From Mixophyes australis (taxonomy: Eukaryota > Chordata > Amphibia > Anura > Limnodynastidae): a DNA stretch of 64,000 nucleotides. Position numbers and translations under genes: made by a program. Below are positions 45,701 to 60,700 of this stretch, piece after piece (position 1 is the first letter of the stretch; each line of letters opens with the position of its first letter). The stretch lies in contig JAVHZZ010000004.1 of assembly GCA_036250195.1 (NCBI GenBank), forward strand, positions 143,543,729 to 143,607,728. Reading direction: 5' to 3'. The notes beneath the pieces are model-generated. The model was not told where the DNA came from, did no database searches, and saw only the letters and a list, made by a program, of their open reading frames with translations.

Positions 45701-48700
45701 AGTTTCAAAAAACACGGGAACATAAACATTGGTGGATGTTGTGAAGGAGGTCGGATTTTAAATTAAAGACCGATTCGTTTTTATGTACCACATTTTGGCC
45801 TGCAGTGGAAGTCAAGGGGGTGCTATGACTGTATTAGTCTAGAGCGCCTTAATTAGGTCATAGTAACATAGTTGATGAGGTTGAAAAAAGACACCAGTCC
45901 ATCAAGTTCAACCTATTTTGGATCTCCTGCGATCCGGCACTTATATTTGAAATTGATCCAGAGTAAGCAACCGCCAATCTGTTTCAATTGTGAAAATCCC
46001 CCCCAGACTCAATATTGCAGTCCTATTTTTACCCTATTTCCACTACTATCCTACATTTTAATTAACGGTCGTATTCCTGGATACACCTTTCCGCTAAAAA
46101 TTTGTCTAACCCTTTCTTAAACATATCTATTGAATCTGCCATCACAACCTTCCCTGGCAATGAATTCCATATCTTGACTGCCCTTACTGTAAAGAACCCC
46201 TCCATTTGCTGGTTGTGAAATTTCCTCCCCTCTAAACTTAGAGGGTGACCACGTGTCCTTTGTATAGTCCTTGGGTTAAAAAGTTCCCATGAAAGTTCTC
46301 TGTATTGACCCCTAATGTATTTGTACATAGTAATCATACCGTGTTTCCTCGATAATAAGACCTAGTCACTTTATAAGCCCTACCCTAAATTCCCTTCCTA
46401 CGGCTAAAATAAGCCCTACCCCGAAATTAAGCCCTATCACGAGCGCCATTTTCCCTGCGCTCCGCTATGGTACACACTGGTACCCTATCCGCCCACCTTT
46501 CCTGACATGGATGCCGCGATTTTGCGCCGGCATCCAATCACAGGCTGCAGCAGTGAGCACGCTCCTCTTTCTTCCCCTTGACGTGCCAGCGCCATTGATG
46601 AGAGCCGCGGAGGAGAGCTGAGACGCGAGGCAGGAGGCAGAAAAAAAACAGGACTGAGGATGGGCATGATGGGGATAAAAGGAGCACTGAGGGGCATGAT
46701 GGAGGATCAAAGCAGCACTGAGGGGCATGATGGAGGATCAAAGCAGCACTGAGGGGCATGATGGAGGATCAAAGCAGCACTGAGGGGCATGATGGAGGAT
46801 CAAAGCAGCACTGAGGGGCATGATGGAGGATCAAAGCAGCACTGAGGGGCATGATGGAGGATCAAAGCAGCACTGAGGGGCATGATGGAGGATCAAAGCA
46901 GCACTGAGGGGCATGATGGAGGATCAAAGCAGCACTGAGGGGCATGATGGAGGATCAAAGCAGCACTGAGGGGCATGATGGAGATAAAAGCAGCACTGAG
47001 GGGCATGATGGGGATAAAAGCAGGACTGGTGGTCAACATTTACCTTTACCTTTGTTTAATTGAAATTGCTGTCAATGTTAATTAAAATAAGCCCTACCCT
47101 GAAAATAAGCCCTATGGTGGTTTTTTGACAAAAAATAAGACAGTGTCTTATTATCGGGGAAACATGGTATCTCCCCTTAGACGCTTCTTTTCTAAAGTAA
47201 ACATGCCTAAACTGGCTAACCTTTCCTCATAACTTAATGACTCCATACCCTTTATCAATTTTGTCACCCTTCTCTGAACCCTTTCTAGTTCCAAATTATC
47301 TTTATTATAGAGTGGTGCCCAGAACTGTACTGCATATTCAAGATAAGGTCTTAGCAACGATTTATACAGTGGCAAAATTACACTGTCTTCCCTTGCATCT
47401 ATGCACCTTTTTATGCATGCCAATACTTTGTTTGCCCTTGCAGCTGCTGCTTGACATTGAGCACTATTGCTAAGTCTACTGTCTACGAGCACTCCCAAAT
47501 CCTTTTCCATTATAGATTCTCCTAAATTAATTCCATTTAATTTATAGATTGCGTTCTTGTTTTTGATCCCTGAATGCATAACCTTACATTTATCTGTGTT
47601 GAACCTCATATTCCATTTGGCCGCCCAATCCTCTAGTTTATTTAAGTCCCTCTGTAGAGAAGCTACATCTTGCTCTGATTTTATTACCTTACAGAGTTTA
47701 GTGTCATCTGCAAAAATAGAAACTTTACTCTCTAAACCATCACCAAGGTCATTAATGAATATATTAAAAAGGAGTGGCCCCAGCACGGAACCTTGAGGTA
47801 CTCCACTTAAGACTTTTGACAAATTAGAAAATGTTCCATTTATCACAACTCTCTGTTCCCTATTCTCTAACCAGTTTTCGATCCAAGTACAAATGTTGAT
47901 TCCTAGACCCAGTTCCCTAATTTTGTAAACCAACCTCTTGTGTGGCACTGTATCAAAGGCCTTTGCAAAATCTAAGTAGACCACATCTACTGTGCTACCC
48001 TGGTCTAAGTTTCCACTAAGTTCCTCGTAGAAACTAATTAAATTAGTTTGACATGACCTATCCCTCACAAATTAATGTTGATTCCCACTAATAATTTTAT
48101 GGCGTATCAAGTAATCCTGAATACCATCCCTTAAAATACCTTCCAGTAGTTTCCCCAATATTGATGTCAGGCTTACAGGTCTATAATTCCCTGGTTGTGA
48201 TCTCGTCCCTTTTTAAACAACGGCACCACATCTGCTATTCGCCAATCCCTTGGTACTGAGCCTGATGAGATTGAATCTCTGAAATTTAAGAATAGCGGTC
48301 TAGCTATTTCCGAATTTAACTCCACAAGGACCCTTGGGTGTATGCCATCTGGACCTGGAGCTTTATTTATCTTAATATTCTTCAGTCACCTTTGGACTTC
48401 TTCCTCTGACAACCAAGTATTAATTAATGGCATGGTTTCATTTACATTTTTATGTATTACTTCTACCATTTGTTCCTCTCTAGTAAATACTGAAGAAAAG
48501 AAAGTGTTTAATACCTCCTGCTTTTTCCTTAGTATCATTTATCAATTCACCCATCTCACTTCTTAGGGGTCCTAAATTATCTTTTTTAATCCTTTTGCCA
48601 TTTATATACTTAAAAAACTTTTTGGGGTTTGTCTTACTTTCTTTTGCAACGTGCCTTTCATTTTCTAATTTAGCCAATCTAATTTCCTTTTTGCATGTTT

Positions 48701-51700
48701 TATTACATTCCTTGTACCTATGGAAGGACTCCTCTGACCCTTTAGACTTAAACAATTTAAATGCACGCTTCTTCCTTTGCATTTCTTCCCTTACCTTTTT
48801 ATTTAGCCACATTGGTTTAGAATTAATTCTTTTAAATTCATTTCTCATAGGAATGAACTTATACGTGTATGTTTCCAACAACATTTTAAAGACAGCCCAC
48901 TTTTCTTCCGTATTTTTTCCTTCAAAGGCTTTGTCCCAGTCTATGCTCTTTATAGACTCCTTTAGCATATTAAAATTTGCCTTTCTAAAGTTTAAAGTCC
49001 TAGTTGATCCCTTATACTGTTGCTTCTGGAAACTAATTTCAAAAGAGACCATATTATGATCACTGTTTCCCAATTGCTCCCTTACTTGAATATTTGATAT
49101 TACGTCTACATTGTTTGTTATTACTAGGTCCAGTATAGTCCGGTTCCTAGTTGGTTCCTCTACTAATTTGGACATGTAATGGTCTTTTAGCGTGCTCAGA
49201 AACCTATTTCCCCTAGCTGTACCGCAGGTTTCAGTACTCCAGTCAATGTCCGGATAATTAAAATCCCCCATAATTAAAATTTGACCTAGTTGTGTAGCCT
49301 TTTCAATTTGCTGTAGAAGTTGGGCTTCCTCAATCGTACTAATATCTGGCGGTTTATAGCATATCCCTATCAGCAACTTCTCTGAACTTCTTCCTCCGCT
49401 GGATATTTCCACCCACAATGCCTCTATTATCACCAATATTCTCATATATAACTTCCTGAATACTTGGTTTTAATTCTGGCTTAATATAAAGACATACTCC
49501 TCCTCCCCTTTTATTTACCCTATCCCTCCTAAAGGGAGCATAGCCTTCCAAGGTGACTGCCCAGTCATGTGTATCATCCCACCAGTTCTCCGTAATACCT
49601 ATAATATCATACTGCTCATTCATTGCTACTAGCTCTAGCTCCCCCATTTTACCTGTCAGGCTTCTTGCATTTGCAAGCATACACTTAAGTCTATTGCCTC
49701 CCTTAGGTATTTCTTTTTGCTTTAAAAAGGGCCTCTCCTTATCGGCTATGCTACCCTTTCACCCCTCTCCACCCCCTTGACTCTTGTTAAATTCCTCCTT
49801 ACTACTCTCAATGTCTATCCCATAAATACTTGCTTGCCCCTCCCCCCGGAGTCTAGTTTAAAATCTCCTCCAACCTTCTAACCATCCTCTCCCCTAGCAC
49901 AGCAGCCCCCTCCTCATTCAGGTGCAATCCATCACGACAATAAAGATGGCAACTGACCGAGAAATCAGCCCAGTGCTCTAAGAATCCAAAACCCTCCTTC
50001 CTACACCAATCTTTTAGCCACGCATTAACCTCCCTAATCTCCCGCTGCCTCCCTGGACTAGCGTGTGGCACAGGTAGTATTTCTGAAAATACTACCTTGG
50101 ATGTCCTTGCCTTAAGTTTGCGACATATGTCCCTGAAATCATTCTTTAGGACACCCCTTCTTCCTCTAACTCGGTCATTGGTGCCAACATGCACCAAAAC
50201 CGCTGGGTCATTCCCAGCCTCTCCGAACAATCTGTCCACCCGATCCGCAATATGCCGAGTCCGAGCACCCGGGAGACAACACACTGTTCGGCATGCATGG
50301 TCCCGGTAACAGATTGCCCTATCTACCTTCCTAATAATTGAATCCCCTACCACCACAATCTGCCTGGGTCCCTGAGTAACTTTGGTCCCCTCTATGCTGG
50401 ATAGACCATTCCCCTGGTTGCTAGAGGAAGCAGTCTCATCCAACTCTACCAATTCTGAACTGCCTTCCACAGTATCTTCATCCAATCTGGCAAATCTGCT
50501 GGGATTGCTTAGCTCAGAGCTGGCCTGCCTCTTCCTCCCTCTGCTACCCCTAGTAACTGTTACCCAGCTACCTACCTGTGCATCCTCCTCTGTCATGTAG
50601 CTGCTATAACAGCAGTATTTACTTGCAGAGTGTTCTGAAGTGAATAGCCAGAGCCCTCCTAAATTACTGATTGACTCCTGTTCATCGGAGAACCTCAGAG
50701 TCCGATCTGGTTCTTGGGTCTGATCGCTGTGAACTTTGAGGGGAGGATGAAGGAACTTGCATAGCAAGTTTGAAAAAAAATTAGTTACATCAAATTTCAT
50801 TTTTATAAAGTCTAATTGTATTTGATGCAGTTTAAGGCAAAACAAAATAACCCAATGCAATAGTTGTCAATTTAACCTCACTGGGAATAAAATAAAATAA
50901 AATCTTTCATGACACCAAATATGGCAATCCAATAAATTATTTGGATCCATGACTACCCATAATTTCATCTTCTAATTATAGCTACGGATATCTAGACATT
51001 ATATATAGCTACAGATACCCAAGCATTGACCTCCTAATGGTAAAAGTGACAACAAGGGTGACTCTTAATAGCATACATTACAATACGCATCAATTAGACC
51101 TTGGCATTTGAGCACATATTTAAGCTGTTGGCCTTTTGTGAAGTAGCATAGATTAATAGAGGAATTGTATTGTCAATAGCGCTGGTTCAACAATGTTAGC
51201 ACTACTAAAGTTAAATAATTATTAAACAAAAATAACGCATTCCATATTTTATAGATCATTGTCCTACTAATTTTCATTTGCATTCAGATGCAGGAGATGG
51301 AGTATTTTTTTTTTTATTTTATTTTTTTTCAATTTGTCCTAACGTAAATAGTGAATCATCTTCTAATCTTTTGTTCGCAAATAAATGACAACTGGGGTGA
51401 AATTGGATTTTGTCAAATCTGTAATCTCTTGTTATGTCATTTCATTAAAATATTGTGTTCTCTTTTAGATTCCCATATCACATTTTCTACAGAAAAGTGT
51501 CTGGAATCAGTGGATGGTCAACAGGTAAGATAATATTACACATGTAGAATTACTTGCTTAGAGAACCTATAGCTGCTTAGCTATGTTTGAACTACAACTT
51601 CTTGCCTATGTAGGCTTATAGTGAGCAATACAGTAATAAGGGGGGTATTTAATTGTCTGCGGGATTGCCGAAAATCCCGCGGTCCACTCAGGATTACCGT

Positions 51701-54700
51701 TATTAATGTAATTTACTCGCTGGATTTCAGCTCGCAGCTCAGGGAGCTGCGAGCTGAAATCCAGCGGAAGATTACCGTATTAACGGTATTAGTTTTTCCG
51801 CACCGGATCCCGCAGACAATTGAATACCCCCCTAAAAGAATGATTTCTGCAGACATTTAGACAAACTGAAAATGAAACTATGTATGTGACTTACAAAATA
51901 AATGCCTCTCATTTCAGTTATTAGTAGGTAAAAGTTGTAGAACACCCCCATTTTTCTAGTTTTTATTGAACTTTAAGCAAGTCCAGGCCAGTGAATAACT
52001 TGAAATGTTATGAAAGGAAGCGGGTGGAGTACGGCATATTGATGCCGAGCACCCGGACATGAGGCTCCTTCCTGACCATCAGCAATGACGACTCCTCTTC
52101 AAAGCGACTTCACCCAATCACGACCAAGTAAGAAGCCGCCTCCACTTGATGACATCACTCACCATGGCGACGGTATTATCGCTGTTGTTAAGGGGGTAAT
52201 GTAAGTATGCACCCATGTACAATGTAGTTTACAAAGGCTCCTACATTGTACATCGCCACATACTTACATTACCCCCTTAACAGCAGCAATAATACAGTCG
52301 CGTTTCTCAGTGACATCAGTAAGTGCCGCCGGCTTCTTCCTACATCGTGATTGGCTGAAGTCGCATTTGACAACAGTCGTCATTGTAAGTACGTCTGAAA
52401 GGAGATGTTCATTGTGAAGATGCAAGGGACAAATGCATGCAATGTTTTGTTTTTTGTTTTGCATGCATGCTTAAATAGCCTGTGTGTGGTTTATGAAAAA
52501 ATGCATTAATAGTGTTTTAGTGACACCATAAAGACGTTTGCTTAATAATCAGCATGTTTTCATAAATTGCTGCATACTGAAGAACTATCACTATAAATCT
52601 CTCAAAACTGTGCACTTTTAATTTTTTACAAGTCATTAGAAAAAATAATCACTGTACAAGACTAGCTAAGCATATCAGTATACAGTCATACGAAAAGTAA
52701 TCATTTTCAAATAATTTCTTCTAAAATTCCTCTCAGATGTATTTAAAGGATATTCACAAAACAATACAGATTTTTGCATTTATATTTGAAAATACACAGT
52801 GGAACAGCAAATGGAACCCACATATTTATAGTATGTTAAGAGTATTACCCACTGAGAAAACGTAAATGCAGGAATATTGTTTGCGCAGCTTTAGAATTCA
52901 AGATATTATTCCTAGTATGATTCTTAATTAAAACAGAATTGTTCCGTTCGTACAAGAATTAATGTTTTAATCTGCTTCTGAAAACCTTTGTTGTAGATGT
53001 TTTTGATTTAGTGTAGGAACATATAATGCAATTGTCTTTCAGTCACAATAGTTACCAACCTACTCTCTTTTAGACGCTGCACTCTACTCTGAATGTAGAA
53101 ACACATTCAGTATCTCAGGAAATTCTTGTTGATATTTCTGTGGAAGAGGTGAAGGAGAAGCAACTGTCTCTTCTCATGATGGACTTAATGGATACTCAAG
53201 AAGAAGTAAAGAAGCTAAAAGGAGAACTAACACTGGAAGGAGCTCTAAACAAATATATGCCATTTGAGCAAACTATAGAAGAGACTATTCACAACATCCA
53301 AGATCATGACACTTCTGATATGAAATGTCAGGCTGCATTATTGACATTGGACAAGGAGAGTGTGAATGGAGATGGAGATTCTGAAGTTCTATTAATGAAA
53401 AAATTGGTGACCGACCTTCAAAATCGGCTAGAGGGTGTGACCTCTGAGAAGGAGGCTATAGCTTTTAAACTTCAGAGTCTGCTAAAAGAACATCCACCTG
53501 CAGAAAAGCTGCCTCTGACTGAGAATGCAGAGATAGAAAAGCAACAGTTGACCAACTATGAAAGTCAGAATATACTAGTAGAACAAGTAAATAGTTTAGA
53601 GAATGAGTCAAAGTGTAAAGACTCAAAAATCACTGCTCTGCAGAAAGACTTAGATCATCAGAATTTGCTATTATCTGACCAAAATGCAATTTCAAAACAA
53701 CAGGAAGATCAGTTAAAAGATAAAGAAAGGCACATTGAGAGCTTAAAAGAAATGCTCAACCTAAGTCAAAACAAAGAGGAGAGACTCTCTGAGGTACTTG
53801 CCAGTAATGAGCTTGAAACAGCCTCCCTTCAAGCATTGCTCTCTCAGAAGGCTGCAGAGATACAGAGCCTACAACAATCTTTAACAGAGAAGGATCAGCA
53901 GGTTGCAGAGATTAGCCACAGCCTATCTGATAAGGTGGTCCTCCTAAATGAAGAAAAATACTCAATGGGAAAAGAGTTAAAGGCACTAAAAGAACAGTTG
54001 AGCTCAGCCATCCAAGATCAAAGTGGGAAGTTGAAAGAATCATTGGATGTATTGCAGATAGAAAATGTAGAGATAGGGCTACAATTAGAAAATATTACTA
54101 AAGAGAAATATCAAGTTCAAGAGATGTTGGAGTCTGTTCAAAGAGAACTTGTTGAGCTGAATAGTCAGTTGGAATTGGTAACATCCAATTACATGCAAAG
54201 CCAAGAAATTATTAAGTCTGTTCGGGAAGAGCGAGAAGTTTTGCAAATCCAACTACAAGATCAGACACTTGAACTCCTGGAGAAACAGAAGGAACACAAT
54301 GAGTTGCAGATCCAGGTAGAAGCCCAGAAGCATGACTTTGAACAGCAGTTGCAACTTTTAGCAGAGAAAGAACAGAATAGCTTGAATGCCATTGAATGTC
54401 TGCAAGCAGAGAAGAATGCATTAGAGCATCAGCTGCATTCTTGCAAAAGTAGACCACAACAAGATGAGAGCAAGTCAGAATTAAATGAGAAAGATGACCT
54501 ACAGACTCAGCTACAGTATTACATGAAAGAGACCGAACAGCTAAAGAAAAAATTACAGGCTGCATTAGTCAGCAGAAAGGAACTGGCCAAGAAAGTGTCA
54601 GTACTGGAGCAACATGTTGTAAAACATACAGATAAACAAGATAGGGATTACTGGGTTGGGAGTGATGATCTTGAAGATAAATCTGTTGTCCAGGAGGTAT

Positions 54701-57700
54701 CTGAGCAAAACAAAGAAAAGATTCTACAAGAACAAGTGGATGAAAAGGCATCTGCATTGGAAAATGTCAGGAGTGAACTAGCTGAAAAAAGTGCAGCTAA
54801 TGAACAGCTTCAAACTTTGATTGAAGAATTAACAGTAGAGCTAAGTGAAAAGTCAAGACATATTGAGTCTTTAAACAAAGAGCAGATGGAAAGATTGACA
54901 GCAGAATCTCAAGGGTCAGATGCTATGGTCATGACTAGTCACTTAAATGCTGAGGATGAAACTGATGCAAAACTTCAACTTGAGAACAGAATAAATAGTC
55001 TTGAGCATGATAAAGAAAATCTTCAAAAGAAAGTTCAAGAAGCATTGAACTCTCGCAAAGACACTATTAAAAAAGCCCAAGAGAAAGATCGTCACCATCG
55101 GGAACAGCTAAAGCAGCAGAAAGAAGAGTTTAATCTCTTGCAGGAAAGGTATAAACATTTACAGGAGAATCAGATTTCAAATCGGGGTCATGAGAGATTT
55201 CTTGAAGAAAGAGGGACACAAACTGGGAGGCTCTATCCATTGGGAAAACCACAAGATACTATGTCTAATATATCCGACGGACTGAATTTGATGGTTACTT
55301 CAGATGATAATACTGATGAATCAAATTGGGGAAAAGACTGGGTAGAATTTTCACCTGCAGATGTGGAAGACTCTCTTGTTGACAAGTCTTCTCCTGTAGA
55401 TATGACTCCGAAGAGCTACCAAACACAGTTGGATCTGCTTCAAACCCAGAGAAATGAACTGGAGTTGAAAGTCTTGCACTGGGAAAAGGCATTTAATGAA
55501 CGTTTGGAAGAGATTTCACATCTACATGATACTCTTGACGATTTGACTAGACAACTAAAACATGAGAGAGAGAAATGTCAGGATTTAGAAGCACAAGCTT
55601 CTACTCTGAAGGCAGAGCTGGAAGGCAGCAAAACAGAAATATCTACTATCCATGAATTTACCATAGGAAATATAAAAGAAGAATTAACTATTAAGAGAGA
55701 GGAAGTTGTACATCTTCACCAGGAGTTGGAAGAACAAAATTTAGCTCTTAAGAACGCTAATCTATTGTTGTCAGAGAAAGACGATGTGATCTTGTCTCTT
55801 AAAACTCAAGTGGAGTCTCAAGCTAAAGAATATGAGGAACACCATAGAAAGCTTGAAATACAGGTTCTTGAAGTACAGCAGAAGCATGATCAAGATGTGG
55901 AGGAAGCAAAGGGCAAGCAGTCTCTTCAGAGAAAGCTTCAAGCTGCACTGATCTCCCGAAAAGAAGCACTCAAAGAAAGCAAGGCATTGAAATTGGAGTT
56001 GGGCACACTGAAGAATCATAAGGAAGACTTGTCCAACAGATTACAAATAGCAGAAGGTTCAGTTACCCAACTGAGTATTGAAAAAGACAACTTGCAAAAG
56101 TCATTTACTGCCCAGAAAGAAGAACGAGACAAATTAATTATGGAAATTGACAAATGCTTACTGGAAAATCAGAATTTTGAAGCTTCATGTGAAAGCTTGA
56201 AGCTAGCTTTGGCAGGCATTACACAAGAAAAAGATGACTTAAGAAAAGAGTTAGAATATTTGGGAAAATCACAAAATTCACAAACATCTGAGTGGAAGGA
56301 AAGGCTCTCTGAGCTACAGAAAGAGTATGAGACACTACTGCAGTCCTATGAGAATGTTAGTAATGAAACAGACAGGATGAAGCGTGCAGTAGAAACAGTG
56401 AGACAGGAGAAGCAGGAGGTCTTTAGTAAGATGAAAAGTGTGGAGGCTGAAAAGAAAGAAGTAGAGAAGCAACTGGAAGAGTCCGAACAGGAGATTGAAA
56501 GTATCAAGGAAAAGATGAGGAAATTTGCCAAATCAAAGCAACAAAAAATACTTGAGCTAGAAGAAGAAAATGACAGATTGAGGGGAGAATCACAGCCAAC
56601 AATCAGGGAACAAATGTACGACACAGCTCAGGGAGAAAATACCAGGCTGAAAGAGGAGTTAGAGAAGGTCCACTCAGAAAATAATAACCTGCTATTGCAA
56701 CTGGAAGGGGTCAAGTCTGAAAGGGATGCTATAGCTCATGAAATTGAAACCTTAAAGCTCAAATTACACAGTGTTGAGTTGGATTTACAAAATACTCTGG
56801 AAGAGCATATATCAGAAGTAAAAAAGAAAGTGATCAGTAAACATGAAGCTGTTGATGTAGCTTGTCCACCACCCAAAGAGAGTGAAGTGGTAACTGGAGA
56901 AAGTCAGACTTCTTTAGAGCTGGTTGCAGAGCATGAAGGAAACCAACAAAGGGAAAACCTAGAGAAAATTTCACAGCTTGAAGAACTTATCATAAAACTA
57001 GAAAACAATACCAAGACAATGGAACATGAAGTTGAGACCATGAGTGAAGAGATCAATGTCTTGAAGGAGAATAAGCAACGGTTGGAGACTCAACTAATAA
57101 GTACTCAAGATGAGGGTAACAAATTGGAGAAAGAAATTGCAAATTGGGAAAAAAAATATCAAATAGTTGTAAATGACCTTGCTAAACAAAACCGGCTGAA
57201 GCAAGCCATAGAGCTTGATAAGGATGAGTTGGAGGAGCGGCTGATGAATCAGATGGCCGAGCTTAATGGAAGCATTGGAAACTTTCAGCAAGATGCCATT
57301 GACTTGCAGATCAAAAATGAAAATTTGCAGAGAGAGTTAGAGGTCCTTCATCTCCAGTTGGAGGAGGAAAGGCGACAGCTGGAAAGACAAAAAGCTGAAG
57401 TACTGTCAGAGGTACAGAAAGAATATCTAGAAAAGTTAAAATCTGTGCATCAGGGTGAAAAGGGTAGGAAAACCCAATCAAAGGAGCTTCAAGAGTTGCT
57501 CAAAGAAAAGCAGCAAGAGGTCCGCCACCTACAGAAAGATTGTATACAGTATCAAGAGACCATCAGTGGGTTGGAAAGAGCTATTAAAGCTCTAGAATTT
57601 GTGCACAATGAGTGTGCGAAAGAAAAAGTGGCCTCTGACGATCGGGTAGCTAAAGCTATGGTAAACACACAGAAGGCTCAGGCTGATCTAACAGCTCTTC

Positions 57701-60700
57701 ATGTGCTGCTTGATGACACCCAGAGTGAGGCTGCCAGGGTCTTGGCTGAAAACATGAAACTGAAGGATGAAATGCGGGCAATAACTGAAAATGCTAAACT
57801 AATGGTGAAAAAGAAAGATGAGGAAATGGATAACAGACTTGAACAGGAGAGAGACAAACATCTGAAGCAAATGGTTAATTTACAGGAGAAGATACATTTG
57901 CTTCAACAAGAAAAAGAACAACTTGAGGGATCTATTGTCAACCTACAGAATTCTTTGGATGAAAAGAACCTGGAATTGAAGGATTTACAAGGTAACTTAA
58001 ACCAAAATATAGCTAAGCTGGCAGCTTTTACGCATAGCATGTGCTCTTTGCAAAATGACAGAGACCGTGTTATAGAAGAGTCCAAGAAATGGAGTGAGAA
58101 ATTCACTGAGACGATGCACAAGAAGGATATTGAGATCAGTGACCAGGAGAAAGCATGTGTGGATATTAGAAATGAGCTGCTACATATCACATCACAAATG
58201 GAAGAACTAAAGGTTCAAGTAACCAGGTAAGATTATTTATTTTTTTTCTTTTGCACAGTGATCCCAGTAAACATATACTTCTCGGTCCCCATTTTATTTG
58301 TTTCTAATTTCCTTTATTCACAGACTTCAGTTGGAGAATAATGAACTTATTGCAACTGGGCAGGCTGAATCAGAAGTCCATCTTAAAATGCGAGCTTCCC
58401 TGTTGGAAGAGAAGGCAATCCTTTCTTCCTGTCTGGAGGAAGAACAGAAGAAGCATAGTACCTGTCAGGAAGAGCTGAAACTGCGCAGTGAGGAAGCAAG
58501 AGATAGGCTGAGCCTACTGGAAACCACTGATGGAGAACTGAAACGGTTCCAGTCTGAAAAGGAGAATCTGCTGGGAGCAATAAAAAACTTAGAGGCAGAG
58601 GTCCAAGATTGGAAGTTGCTAAATGAGCAGATCCAAAGGGACTTGCAGGCTTCCAAATCTCTAATAGACCAGCTGCACATAGAGTTAGAGCAAAAAGAGC
58701 AAGATGTGGTGAGGTTGTTAAGCGCTCGTGATGAAGCAGTGAGTACAGCTGTTGGGGAACTGCATGATCTACATGCTATTGAATTCAAGGCACTAAAAGA
58801 GAGACTTGAAGAGGCTGAGCAAGACGGAAGGACAATGCAAGAGAAGATAGACAAATTAACAACTCGATTAAAGGTCACGCAGGAGGAGGCTAATCAAAGT
58901 AAAGCTCAGCTAGTGGCATTCACCAAGTCCATGTGCTCACTGCAGGAGGAGAGAGAATGTGTGTTGAGTGACTACCAACAGTTGGAGCAGCGACATCTCG
59001 ATGCAATTCTTGCCAAGGATGGGCTAATACAAGAAGCAGCAGCAGAGAGTAACAAGCTACGCGAGGAATTAAGATTCCTTCATAGCCGCACTGATGACTT
59101 AAATGCACAGAATGCAAAATTGAATGCTCAGCTGATTCGGTACCGGGAAGACTTGAAAGAGCTAATCTCATTGAAGGATTCACAACTGAAACAGCTCCTG
59201 GGGGAAAAGTTACAGGAGATTGAAAAGCTAAGACAAGAGCAAATTAACCAAGATGAGCTGTTGAATCATGAAATAGGCCAAAGAGAGATATTGCAGCAGG
59301 AGCTAGATGAAACAAAGAAGGCAAAACAGGGATTACAGGTGGAGGTTGACAGCCTGAATCTCTGTGTATCTCAACTACAGACTGAGAATGAGGCTCGAGC
59401 AAGCCAGCTTGCACAGGAGGAACAAGCAATGAAAATGCAGAAAGATGAACTACAACAGATACAGAAGGAATTGTCACATGTTAAAGAAGAAACCTCTCGC
59501 ATTCAAGCAGAGGCTAAACAGCAAGTACAGTGTGCAGAAGATGAAATGAACAAGAAGATGAAGAGCATACAACATGATACTGGCATATTGCGCAATGAGG
59601 CTGAGACTGCAGAAGAAAGGGTAGCGGAACTGGCAAGGGATCTAATGGAAGCAGAACAGCGGCTGCTAAATGCAAGCGAAGAAATCTCCTCTCTTAAGGC
59701 ACAGCTTCATGCATTTGAAGGGTCCATGAGATCTTTGCAGGACAGTCATGATTTAGCTGAGGAAGAAATACAGAGATTACAAGAGCAGCTCAAGGAAGGA
59801 TCTGCCCTGAATATAGAGCTTAACACAGTAAAAACAGAAAGGGATAGCCTCAAAGTCATGCTGTCCGAGAGCAAGGAGCAGCAGTACAAGATAGAAATGC
59901 AGCTAAAAGAGCTTACTTTGAGTTTACAAGTGCGGGAAGAGGAGGTTAACAGAATGACCTCCGATCTTCAAGTATCACAGGAACAACTTCAGAATATGTC
60001 CATAGCCATGGGTGGTCTGCAGGAGGAACATCGTAGACTGCAAGACGAGTTTAAGGCACCACGCAGGGAAGTGGAAAGAACTTTGCAGAGCTCTTACCAA
60101 AGAGATAAGGTATAACAGATAGTAGTCACAACTTTAAAATACTGAAATTGACAAATAAGAAAAAGTGTCCATTATATTACATACCAGTACTTCAGCAACA
60201 AAAAGTAACTGACAGATTTGTCATGTAGCTCTTCACTTTAGTGCCCATTTGTTTTTAAGCTTAATATTATTTCTTCTTCAGCCATATTGGAACATAGACC
60301 TTACTCCACAAACTCCTTATGCCAGACTGGCTAAGCTTTACACCTGTCATCAGAGGCAGGAAGGGGTTTTTGTTTCCCTGATATTTCTGCCTATGTCAGA
60401 TCAGTGGACAGCCAAGTGGTTCCCCAACAGCCTCTCTATACAGTGCACACATCCAAGACCACCTAGTGCCAACACTCTGTGTCTGTTGTCTCTGGTGCCG
60501 TGGATAGTCAGTCCTCAATTATATCTGTGCTAAACTATTGCTCCACAGAGGGCACGATTGGCACTAGCCCAGGGTGTGTGTATCCTGTGTTATTTACCTG
60601 AGACGTTCTTAGCCTTTCTCTGTATTTCTTGATGCACAAAAGTGTAATAGTGGCCATTTTAAAAACTGCCAAATTACAGTAATTGCTTCAGGCTCTGGCT

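Larger units (their letters stand above)
45858..50860 (-). mobile_element. CR1-like LINE, nearly full-length copy 2
   Basis: About 4.2 kb of CR1-like sequence on the minus strand plus an inserted MITE (46339-47167). It contains ORF1 (esterase), ORF2 endonuclease and reverse transcriptase, and a 3' region with CATAGTTGATGAGGTTGAAA. A few frameshifts break ORF2, but long frames remain (321 and 305 codons), so it is younger than the 15.95-kb copy. It occupies most of GOLGB1 intron 7, antisense to the gene. Confidence 0.92.

Noticed and set aside
46654..47030. Regular array that could be mistaken for a CRISPR
   Set aside because: Units are contiguous 31-bp repeats without unique spacers, inside a eukaryotic transposon.
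53140..58230. 1,696-codon frame as a single-exon gene
   Set aside because: It is the inside of giantin exon 9; upstream and downstream frames join it by good splice sites, and position 53140 is not a start codon.
54212..58878. Antisense open frames of 60-137 codons opposite exons 9 and 10
   Set aside because: Shadows of highly biased coiled-coil codons; no conserved motif.
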